A stretch of DNA of 64,000 nucleotides, from contig OX422210.1 in the NCBI GenBank assembly GCA_949130495.1, forward strand, positions 191,875,619 through 191,939,618. Reading direction: 5' to 3'. Numbering within the stretch: the stretch's first letter is position 1; each line of letters opens with the position of its first letter. This DNA comes from Sambucus nigra. Taxonomy: Eukaryota > Streptophyta > Magnoliopsida > Dipsacales > Adoxaceae. This document shows, one piece after another, positions 21,915-33,703 of this stretch. The notes under the pieces were generated by a model, which worked only from the letters and a program-made list of their open reading frames with translations, made no database searches and had not been told where the DNA came from. The position numbers and the translations under genes are program-made.

Positions 21915-22860
21915 ATACTTTAACGATGCCCTCCATCATATCTTCATTGCGGAGGTAGTGAGACTTCACGGGGTGCCCCTTGATATTGTGTCCGATCGGG
22001 ATAAGATTTTTGTGTGCAACTTTTGGGAGAGATTCCAGGAGGCTATGGATACGGTGTTACAATTGAGTTCGGCCTATCACTCGCAGATCGATGGGCAGAC
22101 TGATCGGACAAATTAGATGTTAGAGGATATGTTGCGAATAGTTATCCTAGATTTTTGCGGAGGATGGGAGCACTACCTCCCATTAGTGGAGTTTGCTTAT
22201 AATAATTCCTACCAATTTAGTATAGGCATGGATCCATTCAAGGCGTTATACGGTAAACCTTATTGTTCTCCATATTGTTGGTTAAAGGTGAGGAACAAAA
22301 ATCTACTTGGGTCGGAGGTGATCCAGGATACTTTGGCCAGGATAGAGATGATTCGAATCTGTATTCGAGTTGCTCAGGATCGACAGAAGAGCTACATCGA
22401 TGCCAAGAGGTTCTTCCGGGAGTTCAATGTGGGAGGTCAGGTGTTGCTGAGAGTATCTCCTATGAAGGTCATGATGCGTTTTGGTAAGAAAGGAAATTTG
22501 GCACCAAGGTATGTGGGGCCATTCCCTATCATCGAGCGGATTGGGACAATTGCTTATAGACTTGGGTTACCGGAACACTTGCATAGGATTCATGACGTGT
22601 TCCATATTTCTTCACTGAGGAGATATCTTCGGGAAGAGTTAGACCATACTCATATTGCTTTGTAGGATATTGCTTTGTAGCCTGGTAGTTCCTACGAGGA
22701 GGGGCCGATTGCTATCCTCGATCGTAACGAGAGCAAATTGAGATCCAAGGTAGCACCGCCAGTACGTGTTCAATGACGGCATCATAATGCCGAGGAGTCT
22801 ACTTGGGAGTGTGAGGATGAGTTGCATGATAAATATCCAGAGTTGTTTTTACCAGGAATA
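21915..22860 (+). pseudogene. Tekay/Del chromovirus integrase and chromodomain (3' end of pol)
   Basis: Integrase core to C-terminus of a Ty3/gypsy chromovirus. The frame opens at EVVRLHGVPLDIVSDRDKIF (second catalytic Asp), then AYHSQIDGQTDRTN and a TAG. From 22117 an open stretch of 182 codons reads EYAFAYNNSY-like text (VEFAYNNSYQFSIGMDPF), YGKPYCSP, GGQVLLRVSPMK, APRYVGPFPIIERIG, YRLGLPEHLHRIHDVFHISS and LRRYL. After a stop the chromodomain follows (EEGPIAILDRNESKLRSK, ESTWECEDELHDKYPELF). The third catalytic residue, Glu in the family's SERT box, is Asp here. Everything upstream is missing. Sits at the truncated end of the Athila-type LTR. Confidence 0.9.
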
Positions 22861-22898
22861 CCTTTATTTCTTAATTTTGAGACGAAATTCCATTATTA

Positions 22899-22909
22899 TG
22901 GGGGAAGTA
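22899..22909 (+). other. Polypurine tract of the Tekay/Del element
   Basis: TGGGGGAAGTA follows GAGACGAAATTCC, the usual end of Tekay-type elements, and is followed at once by the LTR start TGTAATAC. Confidence 0.8.
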
Positions 22910-25809
22910 TGTAATACTTCGCATTTTTACTGATTTTAATTAAAGGATTAATTGAATTAAATGGGAAATAACTTGGTAATTAATTTGGATATAAATACTA
23001 GCGAGGCGAGAGTTAGTATTTGATTATTATAATTATGTTGAATAGTATTGAGTGAGTATAGTAATATATGATTTTAGATTGATTAAAAATTATCACGTGT
23101 GGAAAATACGGCAGTTTTGGAAATTAAGTTAGAACGCGCGTGTCAGTCGTGTCGAGGCCAATTTAAGGGATTATAAAGTAGTTTGTGTTTACGTCATCCT
23201 TATGGTCATTTTGAGTGTGCCAATGTGTGCAGAAGTATCGATATAGTCAAAAAAGTATGTCCATGGGTTTAGTTTGGAACTCGGGGTAGGTTCAGGCCAA
23301 ACCGGTAACCCGAGAGGGTATTTTAGTCATTTTACTATTTGATGAATAGTGACCTAAAAAATTTAGGATAATTATATCATCCAACCCTTAGGGTAATTAG
23401 GTTTATTGGCTGCTACAAACTTGAGAGAGAAAAGTAGAGAGAAAGGAAGGGTTTTTAAGCGTTGCTAGGGCCAAACAACCACCTTGCACCACCACCACCA
23501 CCATCGGATTTGTGACTGAAAAGAGAACATCACCGCCATATCATCTTCCCCAAAGGATCAAAACTTCTATTTCCAGGTAAGTGATTTAATTGTTATGATT
23601 CAGAAAATATATTATCCATGGTAGTTTAGAATTGGATACTAAACTTGAAATATTGATAATTTCATGAATTGGGAGAATTTAATCTCGAATATGGGTAGGT
23701 TTTGCATGTAGATAAATTCTGGGAAGATTAGAGAATTTAATTGGATCCTAAGTGATATAAATCACAGATCAAAATTGAGTAATTGGCTATCTTAAATTGA
23801 GAGAAGTTATCCTAGGGTTTAACCATGATAACTTGATGAACAATTAAAGTTGTATGAAATTTTCGTGATGATTTGATGATTCCATAATGTTAGAAATCAT
23901 GTGTTTAGGTTGCTATAACATCAAGTACGTTTACTTTGGATAATGGAACTTTGTACTGAATTTTGGAGATAAAACAATAGCCAAAACACTAAAAACATTA
24001 TGGGTTATAACTTGTCGATCGATCGATCGATATTCATAGTTGATCGATTGACACCCCTGCATTGTGATAAAATTTCCTTTTAAGGTTTAAACAGATTTCA
24101 ACTTTTAAGAATTATTGGTGTGGAATATTTGAATACATTGGGACTTAGGGAAGGTCATTGGGTATGTATTTGAGGCCCGGAGAACATTAGCTTGGTTTGA
24201 GATTAAATGATAAACTTACAAGTGTCCGACGAGAGTGTTATTATTGGAAATTATGGAAACTTGAGTTTAATTCGGTTAAACAATAACTTGAGGTTAGAGA
24301 AAGTAGTAGGAGGAATTCAAAATTACTAAATTAACCTTAGAAACAAGTGGTAGACTTAGTAACCTTTTGGGATAGGTTTAAGTCGCGCTAAACATTATTA
24401 CGTAAAATAATCGGGATGAAACTATATTGCGTATGAGACTTGTAATATAGGATAGGAGTATACCTATATTAATATAATGATTACTTAGGTTGTGTGGTTA
24501 CCTAGTATATGTATTATTATTTGTATTACATACCTACCATACTTGCTATCACGGGAGGTTGTAGGAAGAGTAAAATCTTGTCTTGTGTGCCTTCGGGAGG
24601 ATTTAGATTTGGTACCTCAAGAACATAGGATTGTGAAGGCTTATTTGTGAGTTGATAAGTCAGCTGACCATGGGAGCGTAGGTATGTGAATGACCCATGG
24701 GTATGTGAACTATGTTTGCCTCCAATATTTGTGATTTGTATTGATATGGTTCCTGAGTGATTCTGAACTCGTGATCTTTATGTACGTGATGTACCGGGAT
24801 TCAATAGCAGAGTATGTGTGCACCGCAGCTTAGCCTAGGGGTGCCATATGTGTATATATGTACTGTGAGTGATATAAATATATACTTATGATTATTCATT
24901 GTTGCTTAGTAGATGAGAATATCTAACATATTTAAATGACTTAAAGATGTGGGAACTTAAATAATACATGAGATAATGGATTCAAATAACGAGTATTTGA
25001 AATGTAAATATGTCGTAATTGAGTAAAACGGGTGGGTCAATGTATTAATCCCTATAGACAAATTTAATACATACTAGTTAGGTAGTAGAATAACTAGAAT
25101 GGTTAAGGGCATACATTAGGCATGCACAATAATTAAGGGGTGAGAGTCGCAAGTGAGAGTAATTGACTAACATGTATATAATATTTACTGTTTAATGTAA
25201 TTAAACACTTGTTGTTTTAAAATATTTTCACCTCAAGCTTTGACCCGTTTCCTTCCAAATCTATTTTGTTTGGTAAAAACCATTTTAGGTGCCCAGCCAC
25301 AGAGATGTCAAGCATATGAGTTGCATTATGTTGACGTGTTGCAGCTGTTGTGGAAGTTATATGATCTTGGTATTAAACGCCTCCACGTTTTTCTTTGCTT
25401 CCTTCGGAGTCATTCATATCAGTTGGGACATGTTGCCGATTCTTATTCAGAGATAGAAGTTTTAGACTTTCATTTATATCAGATGTTGGTTTTGTTTATT
25501 CAGACTTTGTATTGGGATTATATTTTTCTTTGGGATTATTATTAGAGTGTGTACTCCATACTCAGTTTATTTCATTACATTAGTTATTTATATGAGGTTG
25601 TTTATGTGTATTTCGAATGGTTTGTTATTCATTACTTAGTTGTAAGTTAATTTAATTAATAAAATTTGGCATCTCACTTTTTAAATATTAGGTGGCTAGT
25701 AATTGATTAATTATTTTTGACAGTAATGCTAAGACTGAACCAACTTAATATTCTGTATTAATTTAATTACGGAGTAGATACTCGGTATTTAATTAGACGA
25801 GGTGTCATA
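22910..25809 (+). repeat. Tekay/Del 3' LTR (about 2.9 kb)
   Basis: Begins TGTAATACTTCGC. A plausible end is GAGGTGTCATA at about 25809, an imperfect inverted match to the start, as in other Tekay LTRs that end GGTGTTACA. Contents include a leader-like CCACCACCACCACCATC tract near 23495 and a GATC repeat at 24017-24032. There is no gene. The right boundary is a judgement, since the left LTR is absent and no target duplication can be tested. Short open frames near 25240-25583 are chance. Confidence 0.65.
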
Positions 25810-26640
25810 GTGAACACAAATTGGTGAAAGAGCTTGTGCATTTGGTTGAGACATAGTACTTTTAAGATTAATTTAATTAAAATGAACTTAAAGTGGACTT
25901 GTTAATACTGTATGGATGAATAGTAATGCATATATTTGTTTGGTTAACTATTATGGTCGTGTTCACCCCTTCCTTACATGGTTATTGTTTGGGTGAATGC
26001 AAATTAGTGGAAGGGCTTGCACATTTGGTGGACACATAGTAATTTTAGGATTAATTTGATTACAATAAAATTAAATTGGACTTATTGATATTATGCGGAT
26101 GAATATTAATGCATTTATCTATTCGGTAAATTGTTGTGGACGTGTTCACATCTTCCTTAAGCAGTTGTTATTTGGTTGAACACAAATTGGTGGATGGACT
26201 TAAAATTTGGTGGACACATAGTAATTTTAGGATTAATTTAATTAAAATCAACTTAAATTTGACTTATTGCTACTATGCGAATGAATATTAATGCATATAT
26301 CTGTTTGGTTAACTCATGTGGCTGTGTTCACTCCTTCCTTAAGTGGTTATTTTTTAGGTGAACACAAATTGGTGGAAGGACTTGCACATTTAGTGGACAA
26401 ATAGTAATTTTAGGATTAATTTAATTAAAATAAACTTATATTGGACTTGTTGATATTATGAGGATGAATATTAATACATATATGTATATTTGGTTAACTG
26501 TTGTGGCTGTGTTCACCACTTCCTTAAGTGATTATTGTTTGGGTGGACACAAATTCGTGGAAGGGCTTGAAAATTTGGTGGGAAAATAATAGTTTTTGGA
26601 TTAATTTAATTAAAATGAAGTTTAGGATTAATTAGAGCCA
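25810..26640 (+). repeat. 183-bp tandem repeat, about 4.6 units
   Basis: The motif GTGAACACAAATTGGTG(G)A recurs at 25810, 25993, 26176, 26358 and 26543, spacings of 183, 183, 182 and 185. Each unit also carries GTGGACACATAGTAATTTTA, AATTTAATTAAAAT and a GTGTTCAC block near its end, so the GTGAACAC and GTGTTCAC motifs form inverted pairs. The last unit is partial. No coding potential. Confidence 0.88.
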
Positions 26641-26759
26641 TTATCTGGAGGACACATATTCATACCCTCTTATATATTTTCTCAGGAAAAATGAGTCACG
26701 TAACAATTACTTTAACAAGAGTATCAGAGGTTATTACTGGACCAAAATAAAATATCTTT

Positions 26760-27957
26760 TTATTAGTGCGATATTGAGGGAACTCCTATTTCCATGTATG
26801 CCAATAAAATGATAAGAAGCCCATTGGGATCTTCAGTTTTGGGAATCCTGCCGGTAATGTCCAGATTATAAAAGCCCGTTATTTGTCTCTTGGAAAGATG
26901 ATTTGGGGCGTCAGGGGGCCAAACAAAGGGAATAAGGTTGATAACATGTGGAATCAACTTTGTAAGAGTTTTACATTCCAACCCGATTCGAAGTCAAGGG
27001 TTTTGTCCCAAGTAGGTGAACATATGAAAACCTATCGGAAGAACTTGCGGAAGAATTTCCCCATGAAAGGTCATTAAGTTTTGATATTTTGGCGTTGAAA
27101 GATAGAGTTCTCCCAAGTATTCAAATGCCCATCGACCAATGGAACAACTTCTTGGAGAATGAGGCTAAAGAAGAAAAACTAACAGGAATGGAGACAAATA
27201 AATAGAACAGAGTAAGAAAAATTGATGTCCAAAAATTTGGGGCAAAATAATATGATAATCAGAAGGGTGAATGGGAGGATGGGACCAAGGGGACTATGGA
27301 AGAACGTAAAGACGCTAATCGGGTCAACTTGTACTTACATGCGCAATGGGAAAAAAAGGGACCAATAAAGTCCGAGACAAATTGGCTCCGATATGGGTGA
27401 GTTCATATTTAGTTATCGTATACATACATCTTATAGTAAAATACAGTTTAAATCATAATCCTAATTGTAATATTCATTGCAGGAAATGATAGAAGGCATG
27501 AAGAGAAGTTAGTCCGAGTACACCCCGTGGCATTGAAGGAGATGCCCTATCCAAGATTCTTGGGAAGGAGAAAAGTGGGAGGACAAGAGTTGTGGGCTCA
27601 CATATTCCAAGTAGAAAATTATATTACACTTCACCTCTATCGGATGAGATCTTTTCAGTGAATAGTCATATGTCAAGGCGAGTGAAGGAACAGGCCAGGA
27701 CAAAAGGGGAAGTGTCAGATCTTAGGAGGGACTTGGGTAATGTTAGCAACAACTTGGGAATATTGATGAATGAAATTAAAGGATTAGTCGAGTTTTTTAG
27801 TAAACACTATGGTTTTCCCTCCCATGTGCCTCCTCAAACATTCTCATATCCTCCACCTCAAGGTTTCCCCTCCCAAATTCCTCCTTCTACAACATTCTAT
27901 GGATCACCATCATCAATGAATGTTGACTATGTCGAGGAGTATTATTTAAGGGACTAA
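26760..27957 (+). pseudogene. Transposase_24 (Ptta/En/Spm, TNPA-like) relic
   Basis: TNPA-like proteins of En/Spm elements bind subterminal repeats and regulate excision. Pieces: WGVRGPNKGNKVDNMWNQ and VLSQVGEHMKTYRKNLRKNF at 26900-27060, ANRVNLYLHAQWEKK near 27318-27362, and a C-terminal part from 27592 with HIPSRKLYYTSPLSDEIF, a coiled coil (LRRDLGNVSNNLGILMNEI) and a Pro-rich end. The layout (DNA-binding region, spacer, coiled coil) fits PF03004, but similarity is loose and many stops occur. The gap at 27390-27480 may be an intron (GTGAGTTC near 27398 to TTGCAG at 27482). Confidence 0.55.
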
Positions 27958-28430
27958 TCTACTAGAAGGGTCATTGGCACGTGCACGCTCATTTTCATGA
28001 ATGCCTAAACACTTGTCTAGAATCACCCATTGGCGGTGGGTAAGGCTTAAATATTGGTTGATATAGTGTACGATGGTTGCAAAGACAAGCTTATACAAGT
28101 TGACTCCGGTGAAGGGCTTTTGTTAAAATATTATCAAAATTACTAAATTTCCAGACCAATTTCTTTGTTGGTCAGGATTAGGCGATGAACAATGTTTTAT
28201 ATGGATACAAGTTAATTTTTTAATTATGTCGGACATCTATTAACATCGTAAGCTTTATTTTTATTTTTTTTGGGTTTAATGACATCTAAATTTGTTTATT
28301 TTTATTTCATATTTATTGAATGCTCTAGTTGAATGAATTTTCTTGAATTATAAATTGAAAGTTTTGGTATCCAACATGACCTTCATTTCAACCTATTTAT
28401 ATAGGTGACTTGAATTTTGAAGACTATTTA
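27958..28430 (+). other. Spacer inside CACTA element A
   Basis: AT-rich, no gene seen. It probably holds the untranslated region between the two element genes. Confidence 0.4.
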
Positions 28431-28893
28431 ATGGTTTTACCATACTACAAGGAGTGGATAAAAGAGAGTAATAGAGATTTGATAATCATGTAAAAAGTGT
28501 TCGTGAATTTGTTAAATATGCAAATATAAATCTTAATAGTGACAAGATTTCGTGTCCGTACAACTACTGTATGAATGGAAAATTTAAGTCTTTGCAAGAT
28601 GGTGAATTGTATTTACTACTGTGGGTATGTCACAAGACTATAATATATGGGCATTCCATGGGGAAAAGAATGTACCATACATTTCGAAAGAACTACAGGT
28701 ACCCGACATCATAATAGAACTCCATCGGGTGGAAGTGGTGAGTGATTCGCCAGCGCATATTCCTTTCACTGACCGAATTAATTATGTTTATACATACCAT
28801 CATCATCAAAACTATCAGCCTATGGATATGGATACTTTGTATTATGACAAAGTTAATGAACAAGTTGTTGAAAAATTACCTGAAGATTAAAAA
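28431..28893 (+). pseudogene. Transposase-associated domain (PF13963-like) of element A
   Basis: This is the N-terminal zinc-binding part of the CACTA transposase. An ATG at 28431 opens MVLPYYKEWIKESNRD. A frameshift leads to FVKYANINLNSDKISCPYNY and CMNGKF, the family's CPC-x2-C block, with one Cys now Tyr. From 28621 another frame gives GMSQDYNIWAFHGEK, the conserved end of the domain. An acidic linker follows to a TAA at 28888-28890, after which the TNP2 frame continues without a shift. The order matches known CACTA transposases. Confidence 0.75.
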
Positions 28894-29505
28894 TATATAA
28901 GGTTAAAAGTCGATGCAGCTAGACCTTTGTATAAAAAATGTGAAGACTATCACTTGGTATTGTATGTAATGATCAGTTTTTATAATTTGAAGAGTCAATT
29001 TTGGTTGTCAGACAATAACATAACTGAAATTCTTAAGTGGGATAAACATATTCACATTCTCTCGAAAGAGAAGACTTTACAAGATAGTTATCCGAGCATG
29101 AAGGAGAGCTTGAATGATTTAGGTTTGAAGTAAAAATCAAGTATGATTTCATATTATACCGCAATGAACACGAACTGGCGGGTGAGTGTCCTCTATGAAA
29201 TGACCCAAGATATATGGTTTGCGAGAGTGGGGAAAACAAAACTGCAAAGTTTTGCAAGATTCATAGAAGGTATTGGAGTATTTTTTCCATGCGCCAAGGT
29301 TAAAATAAAATTTCACCATACCATGGATGTCAGAGGTCATGGTATGGAACAATCGTGATTATGTGAGTGGGAATCTTATGCATTATTCAGTTGATTCACT
29401 CATTTGGAAGATAGAAAAAAACATAACACCCTAAATTTACAAACGAGCCGCGCAATGTCTGTTTTAGATTATCAATCGATGGGTTTAAACCATTCGATTA
29501 TGAAT
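28894..29505 (+). pseudogene. TNP2 transposase, first part, interrupted by F1 retroelement
   Basis: TNP2 (PF02992) is the catalytic transposase of En/Spm elements. The frame reads ARPLYKKCEDYHLVLYV, SFYNLKSQFWLSDNNITEIL and SYPSMKESLNDLGLK. A frameshift gives FILYRNEHELAGECPL, a stop, then NDPRYMVCESGENK. Near 29450 it reads NEPRNVCFRLSIDGFKPFDYE and then breaks at 29505. The family continues from this point with an N-x2-YS-xWP segment, and just such a segment appears at 38050. Several stops and shifts show it was dead or dying apart from the insertion. Confidence 0.85.
29501..29505 (+). repeat. Probable target-site duplication, left (TGAAT)
   Basis: Matches TGTAT at 38045-38049 except for one base, on the outer sides of the F1 composite. 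Confidence 0.55.
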
Positions 29506-30579
29506 TTCAAGGACATATTTTATAAGTCATGTTTACATTAGAGTATGTCATATATCTCTACAACTGTCGAAGAACTTTTCAAGATCATTCAAGCATCAAG
29601 ACGGATCTGAATATCAAAGTTCTTCATCAAAGAAGCTTTTGCAAGACGAATTTGGTAAAGATTATGTTTTTATTCCATAATTATTCACTTAGGATATTGG
29701 GATATTTTTCACAAAAATTATTTTCTAAGTGTTGGAGCGCAGCTTTAAATGTTTTTCGTCAAAAATATAATTTTTGGAGTTTTTGAGGCGGTGCATTTAA
29801 CGAGGAAAAGAAAAAGAAAAACATTGAATTTTAAATCTCGTTCAAATGACAGTCTATGTCGTTCAAACAACATGGCTTGTCACACGAAGTATCAAACGAC
29901 ATTGGATCTCGCTCGAACGACATCGAATCTCATTCTAATGAGCTGTTGCCTTAAGTTTCTTTTTAAATAGGACTCTCCAACTCCATTTTTCATAAGAAGA
30001 CCTGTGCAAAAATTTTCTACGTTTTCTATAAACAATAGTACGAATTTGTGTTCTCACTTTAGAAGTTTAATCCTTTGTTTTTCCAATTCACAAAACATCC
30101 CAATCCTTTAGTGAATTATTTTAGAACACAAAATTCGATCTTGTGATATTGATCTTGTAGAGAGGGTAAATCTATACCATATGACTACGTGTTATTGAGG
30201 ATATTACTGTGCGAATATTCTTTAGTGATTTGGACTAAGGTTCATTGGGAGTGTTGCGGTGTTCCTAGGCTGAAGTTAGGACTACAGTTCATGTGGATTG
30301 TTGCGCGTAATTCATTGCTGACGACACCGATCGACGCCTGCAGGTATTCGTGTGTCAAAATATATTTCATTGTAATCTGTGTAAGTTACTTACAAATTAT
30401 AGTGAAATAAAAGGTTTTTCACTTCGGGGATTTTTCCTGAAATTGGTTTCCTTTTCATGTTAATTGATTCTATGTTATCAAATCACCTAGATGCATGTAT
30501 TCGGTTTTAACTAAAATTTGGTTTAATTAAAATTGGATTTATTTGAGAAGTCGCATTATTTCTGTGTAGCACACTCTTA
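29506..30579 (+). repeat. F1 LTR 1 of the composite
   Basis: Parallels 33704-34785 along its length, with a TCAAGG start (TGTAAGG in LTR 2) and CACACTCTTA end. It contains the polyadenylation-like AATAAAAGG near 30406 and the TTCGAACGAC-type cluster at 29833-29945. The TATA box has decayed (TTTTTAAATAGG near 29961). Confidence 0.85.
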
Positions 30580-30582
30580 AGT

Positions 30583-30594
30583 TAGTATCAGAGC
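30583..30594 (+). other. Primer binding site of F1 body 1 (one change)
   Basis: TAGTATCAGAGC, one base off TGGTATCAGAGC, at the right distance after LTR 1. Confidence 0.75.
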
Positions 30595-30659
30595 GGGTTG
30601 CACTAAGTTATTGTGTAGTGATCCAGATTTTTCAAAACTGGTTTGAAAATTTATTTTCT

Positions 30660-31830
30660 TAAATATGACTTTTGTCCATTTTCATGATTTTAGATGCCAA
30701 CTTTTTGATTGGAAAATTCACTCGAATTCTTTTTTTAGATCTTATGTTGAAAGTAACTATAAGAGGTGTCGTGATTGCGAGGGAATTGAGCACACAGTAG
30801 ATGTCCCACAAATTTAAGGAAGGAATTGAAAAAATTGATATCTCATGTTTATACCCTTAGTGATAGTGATTCGGAAGAAGATGTTTTTTAAGCATCCAGG
30901 CGAGAGTTTCCCACCCGTGTGACTAGTTATGAGAGTGAGGGTGAAAAGACTGAGGAAGAATTGAGTGAGTTGAAAGTTGCCTATAATAATTTGTATGTGG
31001 AATATTTGAAAATAAATAAAGAAAATTTAAAATTAAAAGCTCAATTGAAAGAGCGTGCCTTAAAAAAATAATGATGTTTTAGTTTACGAACTTAGGGCAC
31101 GTGAGAAATTTTTGAAAGATAATTTAGTATATGTCGAGGGAGAGAGATATGGTTTTCGAGGGGTGATTGAGTCTACGAAATAGGAACTTTTAGAGTTTGA
31201 GGATTCTAGACGTTTACTCGAGTCGAGGATAGGTGAGAATGAGAAGAGTTTGAGAGAATCAATAAAGGGAAATTTTGATTTGGAGTCTCAATCCAGAAAT
31301 TTAGATAAAATTTTAAGGACTGTCCAAATTAAGGAGGATAGGGGTGGTATAGGCTTCGATGAGAGTGTCGCACCCATTCCCAAAGCCAACCCCACACGAG
31401 TGAGAGAACCTTCTAGGGTTGTTAAGAGAGAGGCACCTAGGGTTGTTAGGAGAGAGGCTCCTAGGGTTGTTAAGAAAGAGACATCGAGGGTTATCAAACG
31501 AGATCCACCTAAGACATCGTTAGAGAGGCACCTAGGAATTTGAGGAGAACGCCACCTAGGAATTTAAGGAGAGAGACACCTTTAGGTAACATTCACCACC
31601 CAGTTTAGACTTGCACACATTGTGGTAAGTAAGGTCATCTTAGGCGTTTATATTAAAAATATTTAAATGGACCTAGGAAGATTATTAAAAGAATAAATTC
31701 GATTCCTCAAATCCCAACTTGTCGTTACAAATCTGTTTGGGTTAGGAAATCTTATTTTGAGGCTTATGGTCTAATAGTTCACGACTCTTGTTTGCTTGCA
31801 CGTGATTCACCCCATTTGAGATCATTTGGT
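30660..31830 (+). pseudogene. F1 gag relic, body 1
   Basis: Frame pieces correspond to the minus-strand gag at 18312-19190. An acidic coiled coil is read in several frames at 30840-31260, and an open stretch at 31250-31540 holds the repeated REAPRVV(K/R) units. The zinc knuckle at 31612-31650 reads CTHCGK, a stop, GHLRRLY, so the last Cys is lost. VWVRKS and HDSCLLARDS follow near 31735-31805 and a stop ends the frame. At least five stops or shifts. It has no protease or RT after it. Confidence 0.75.
31408..31520 (+). repeat. 24-bp tandem repeat coding for basic REAPRVVK units
   Basis: AGAGAGGCACCTAGGGTTGT and variants repeat every 24 bases, about four times, giving alternating basic and hydrophobic residues. 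A sister array is at 35620-35745 in body 2. The minus-strand gag lacks it. Confidence 0.8.
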
Positions 31831-31839
31831 TGATTCAGT

Positions 31840-33703
31840 TGTTATTTTTTCACTGGGCAACACTATTTAACATAAAGGGGAATCTGTGAAAATTGGTTTT
31901 CTCATTCAAATGAGATAGGTTTTCGTTTGAGCAATTTTTGATCTCGCGCGAAGCCTTCTCGCGAAATGCTCTATCATTTGAATGATAGTCAGTCTCGTTC
32001 GAGCGACCTAGTTATCTTTGACCATTCTCTTTGTAGTACCCTGTGTTCTTTGGTTACATTATTTGATATTGCTGGGTTTCCTCTGAGATTTTATATGCAA
32101 TCATTCTTGGTTTTAATGCTTAATTGCTAGTACTGCATTGCTCGTTTAATCACACCAGCTTAGATTGATTATTCTTTATGTGATTGCTATTTTCTAGAAT
32201 ATGATGACTTTCATATTGGTGTTATATGCCTATTGCTAGTATAAAATTTTTGTCCATTCATATTTTTTTGGTCATATTTGAAAAAGACAAAAAGATTTTC
32301 ATTTTTTTGAAAAATTGAAAAAGACAAAAAGAGTTTTGTATATTGTTTTACACCATTTACGGATCGACATTTAGGATGACTGAGTCACAATTACATTCCA
32401 TTTATCCATGTGATGATTTGATAGTGTTTTGAGACAATATATCGTGTCATCCATGTGTTTTACAATGTTTGGAGTCATTGAGATGTTATTAGTTGATAAT
32501 TCCTACATGTTTGACTCATTATTTCCTTTACTGCACATGTGCACGAATTTATTTAATTATTTTACTTTTCTATCACATGTTGGTCGACTGTTTTCATCTC
32601 AATCCTATCCTTAAAACGAACCAAGTGCAATAATACGAGAGTAATAAAAGTAGTGCATGTGAAAACCATTGCCCGTGAGGAATTTGTGTATATTTAAAAA
32701 ATGATGAGTGACACAGGAAAAGGCTATGAGAGTATAAAATCGACTCTGCGTGAAAGCCACCATTTAAAAAGAAGCCGTACAAAATTTATAAATGCAATAA
32801 AAAGATGAAATATGCCAAAAATTTGGGCCAATAGGTTTTCTCTAAGTTGAGAATTTATAACCTCATTAGATATAAAAATTGTTGTATTATATATAAGCGA
32901 GTTTGGTTGGAAAGTAACCAATGGGTTTGCATGTCCTTTGAAAAATTCTCAAAACGAAATTAAATAGTTTTGGACGTTATTGCTGTGAAAATCACTTAGG
33001 CATTCATTTGTTGATTTGATTTAGTCGATATCATATGAATTCAACAATTTTACACCTAAGGATATTTTTTATGTTCAATCGATAGGAGTACACTTGTGAA
33101 TCATGCACATATGATTGATTGAGTTTTATTACCCATTGAATTTGTTCACACCCATACATTCCGTTTTCATGACTTGGTTGTTTTAATGTTATTCATGGTA
33201 TGATTTTTATAAATTATTTTTTTCTAAAAATATTGAAAAATTCAAAAATAGTTTGTGGATCCTTTGAGCATTTCCTCTGCATGCTCGTAGTTTGATCCAT
33301 ACTTGTTACGTTTGTCATGACACTCCATGTTTTGATTGTTTATTCTTTTCCTTTCTATTTTAGACAAATGAAAAGGGGGAGAACAAATTATGGGGGAGTT
33401 TTCAGTATGAGTGAGATTTGATCATATTGATTTATTATTATATCATTTCAAACTCGATGTGTTATGAAGGTATTTACTTTATCTCATATGTGTAGGTACA
33501 AAAGTGAAAATCATTATGTTACACACCCTGATGAAAAAAGTTTTTGAAGATTGATGAAGATTTTTGAAGAAAAGATTGAAGACTTTCATTTCGAGTACCT
33601 TTTCACTTTTGGGTTCATAGGAGTGTTTTAGATTTGTATAGGCATTTTGATTTGATAATTCGGATTAGTTTTATTTTGTACCTTTATAAACATAGGGGGA
33701 CTT
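31840..33703 (+). other. F1 body 1 non-coding part with polypurine tract
   Basis: Matches body 2 (36180-37380). It contains a cluster of TCGTTTGAGC and ATTTGAATGA motifs at 31885-32010 that echoes the cluster in the LTRs. It ends ATAGGGGGACTT, the polypurine tract before LTR 2. No gene. Confidence 0.65.

Noticed and set aside
25240..25583. Two overlapping frames of 62 to 101 codons near the end of the Tekay LTR
   Set aside because: No motif; position in a non-coding LTR and AT-rich composition make chance the better explanation.
29833..29945. TTCGAACGAC cluster as heat-shock elements
   Set aside because: It resembles but does not follow the alternating nGAAn/nTTCn spacing of heat-shock elements, so I left it as an unnamed palindromic cluster.
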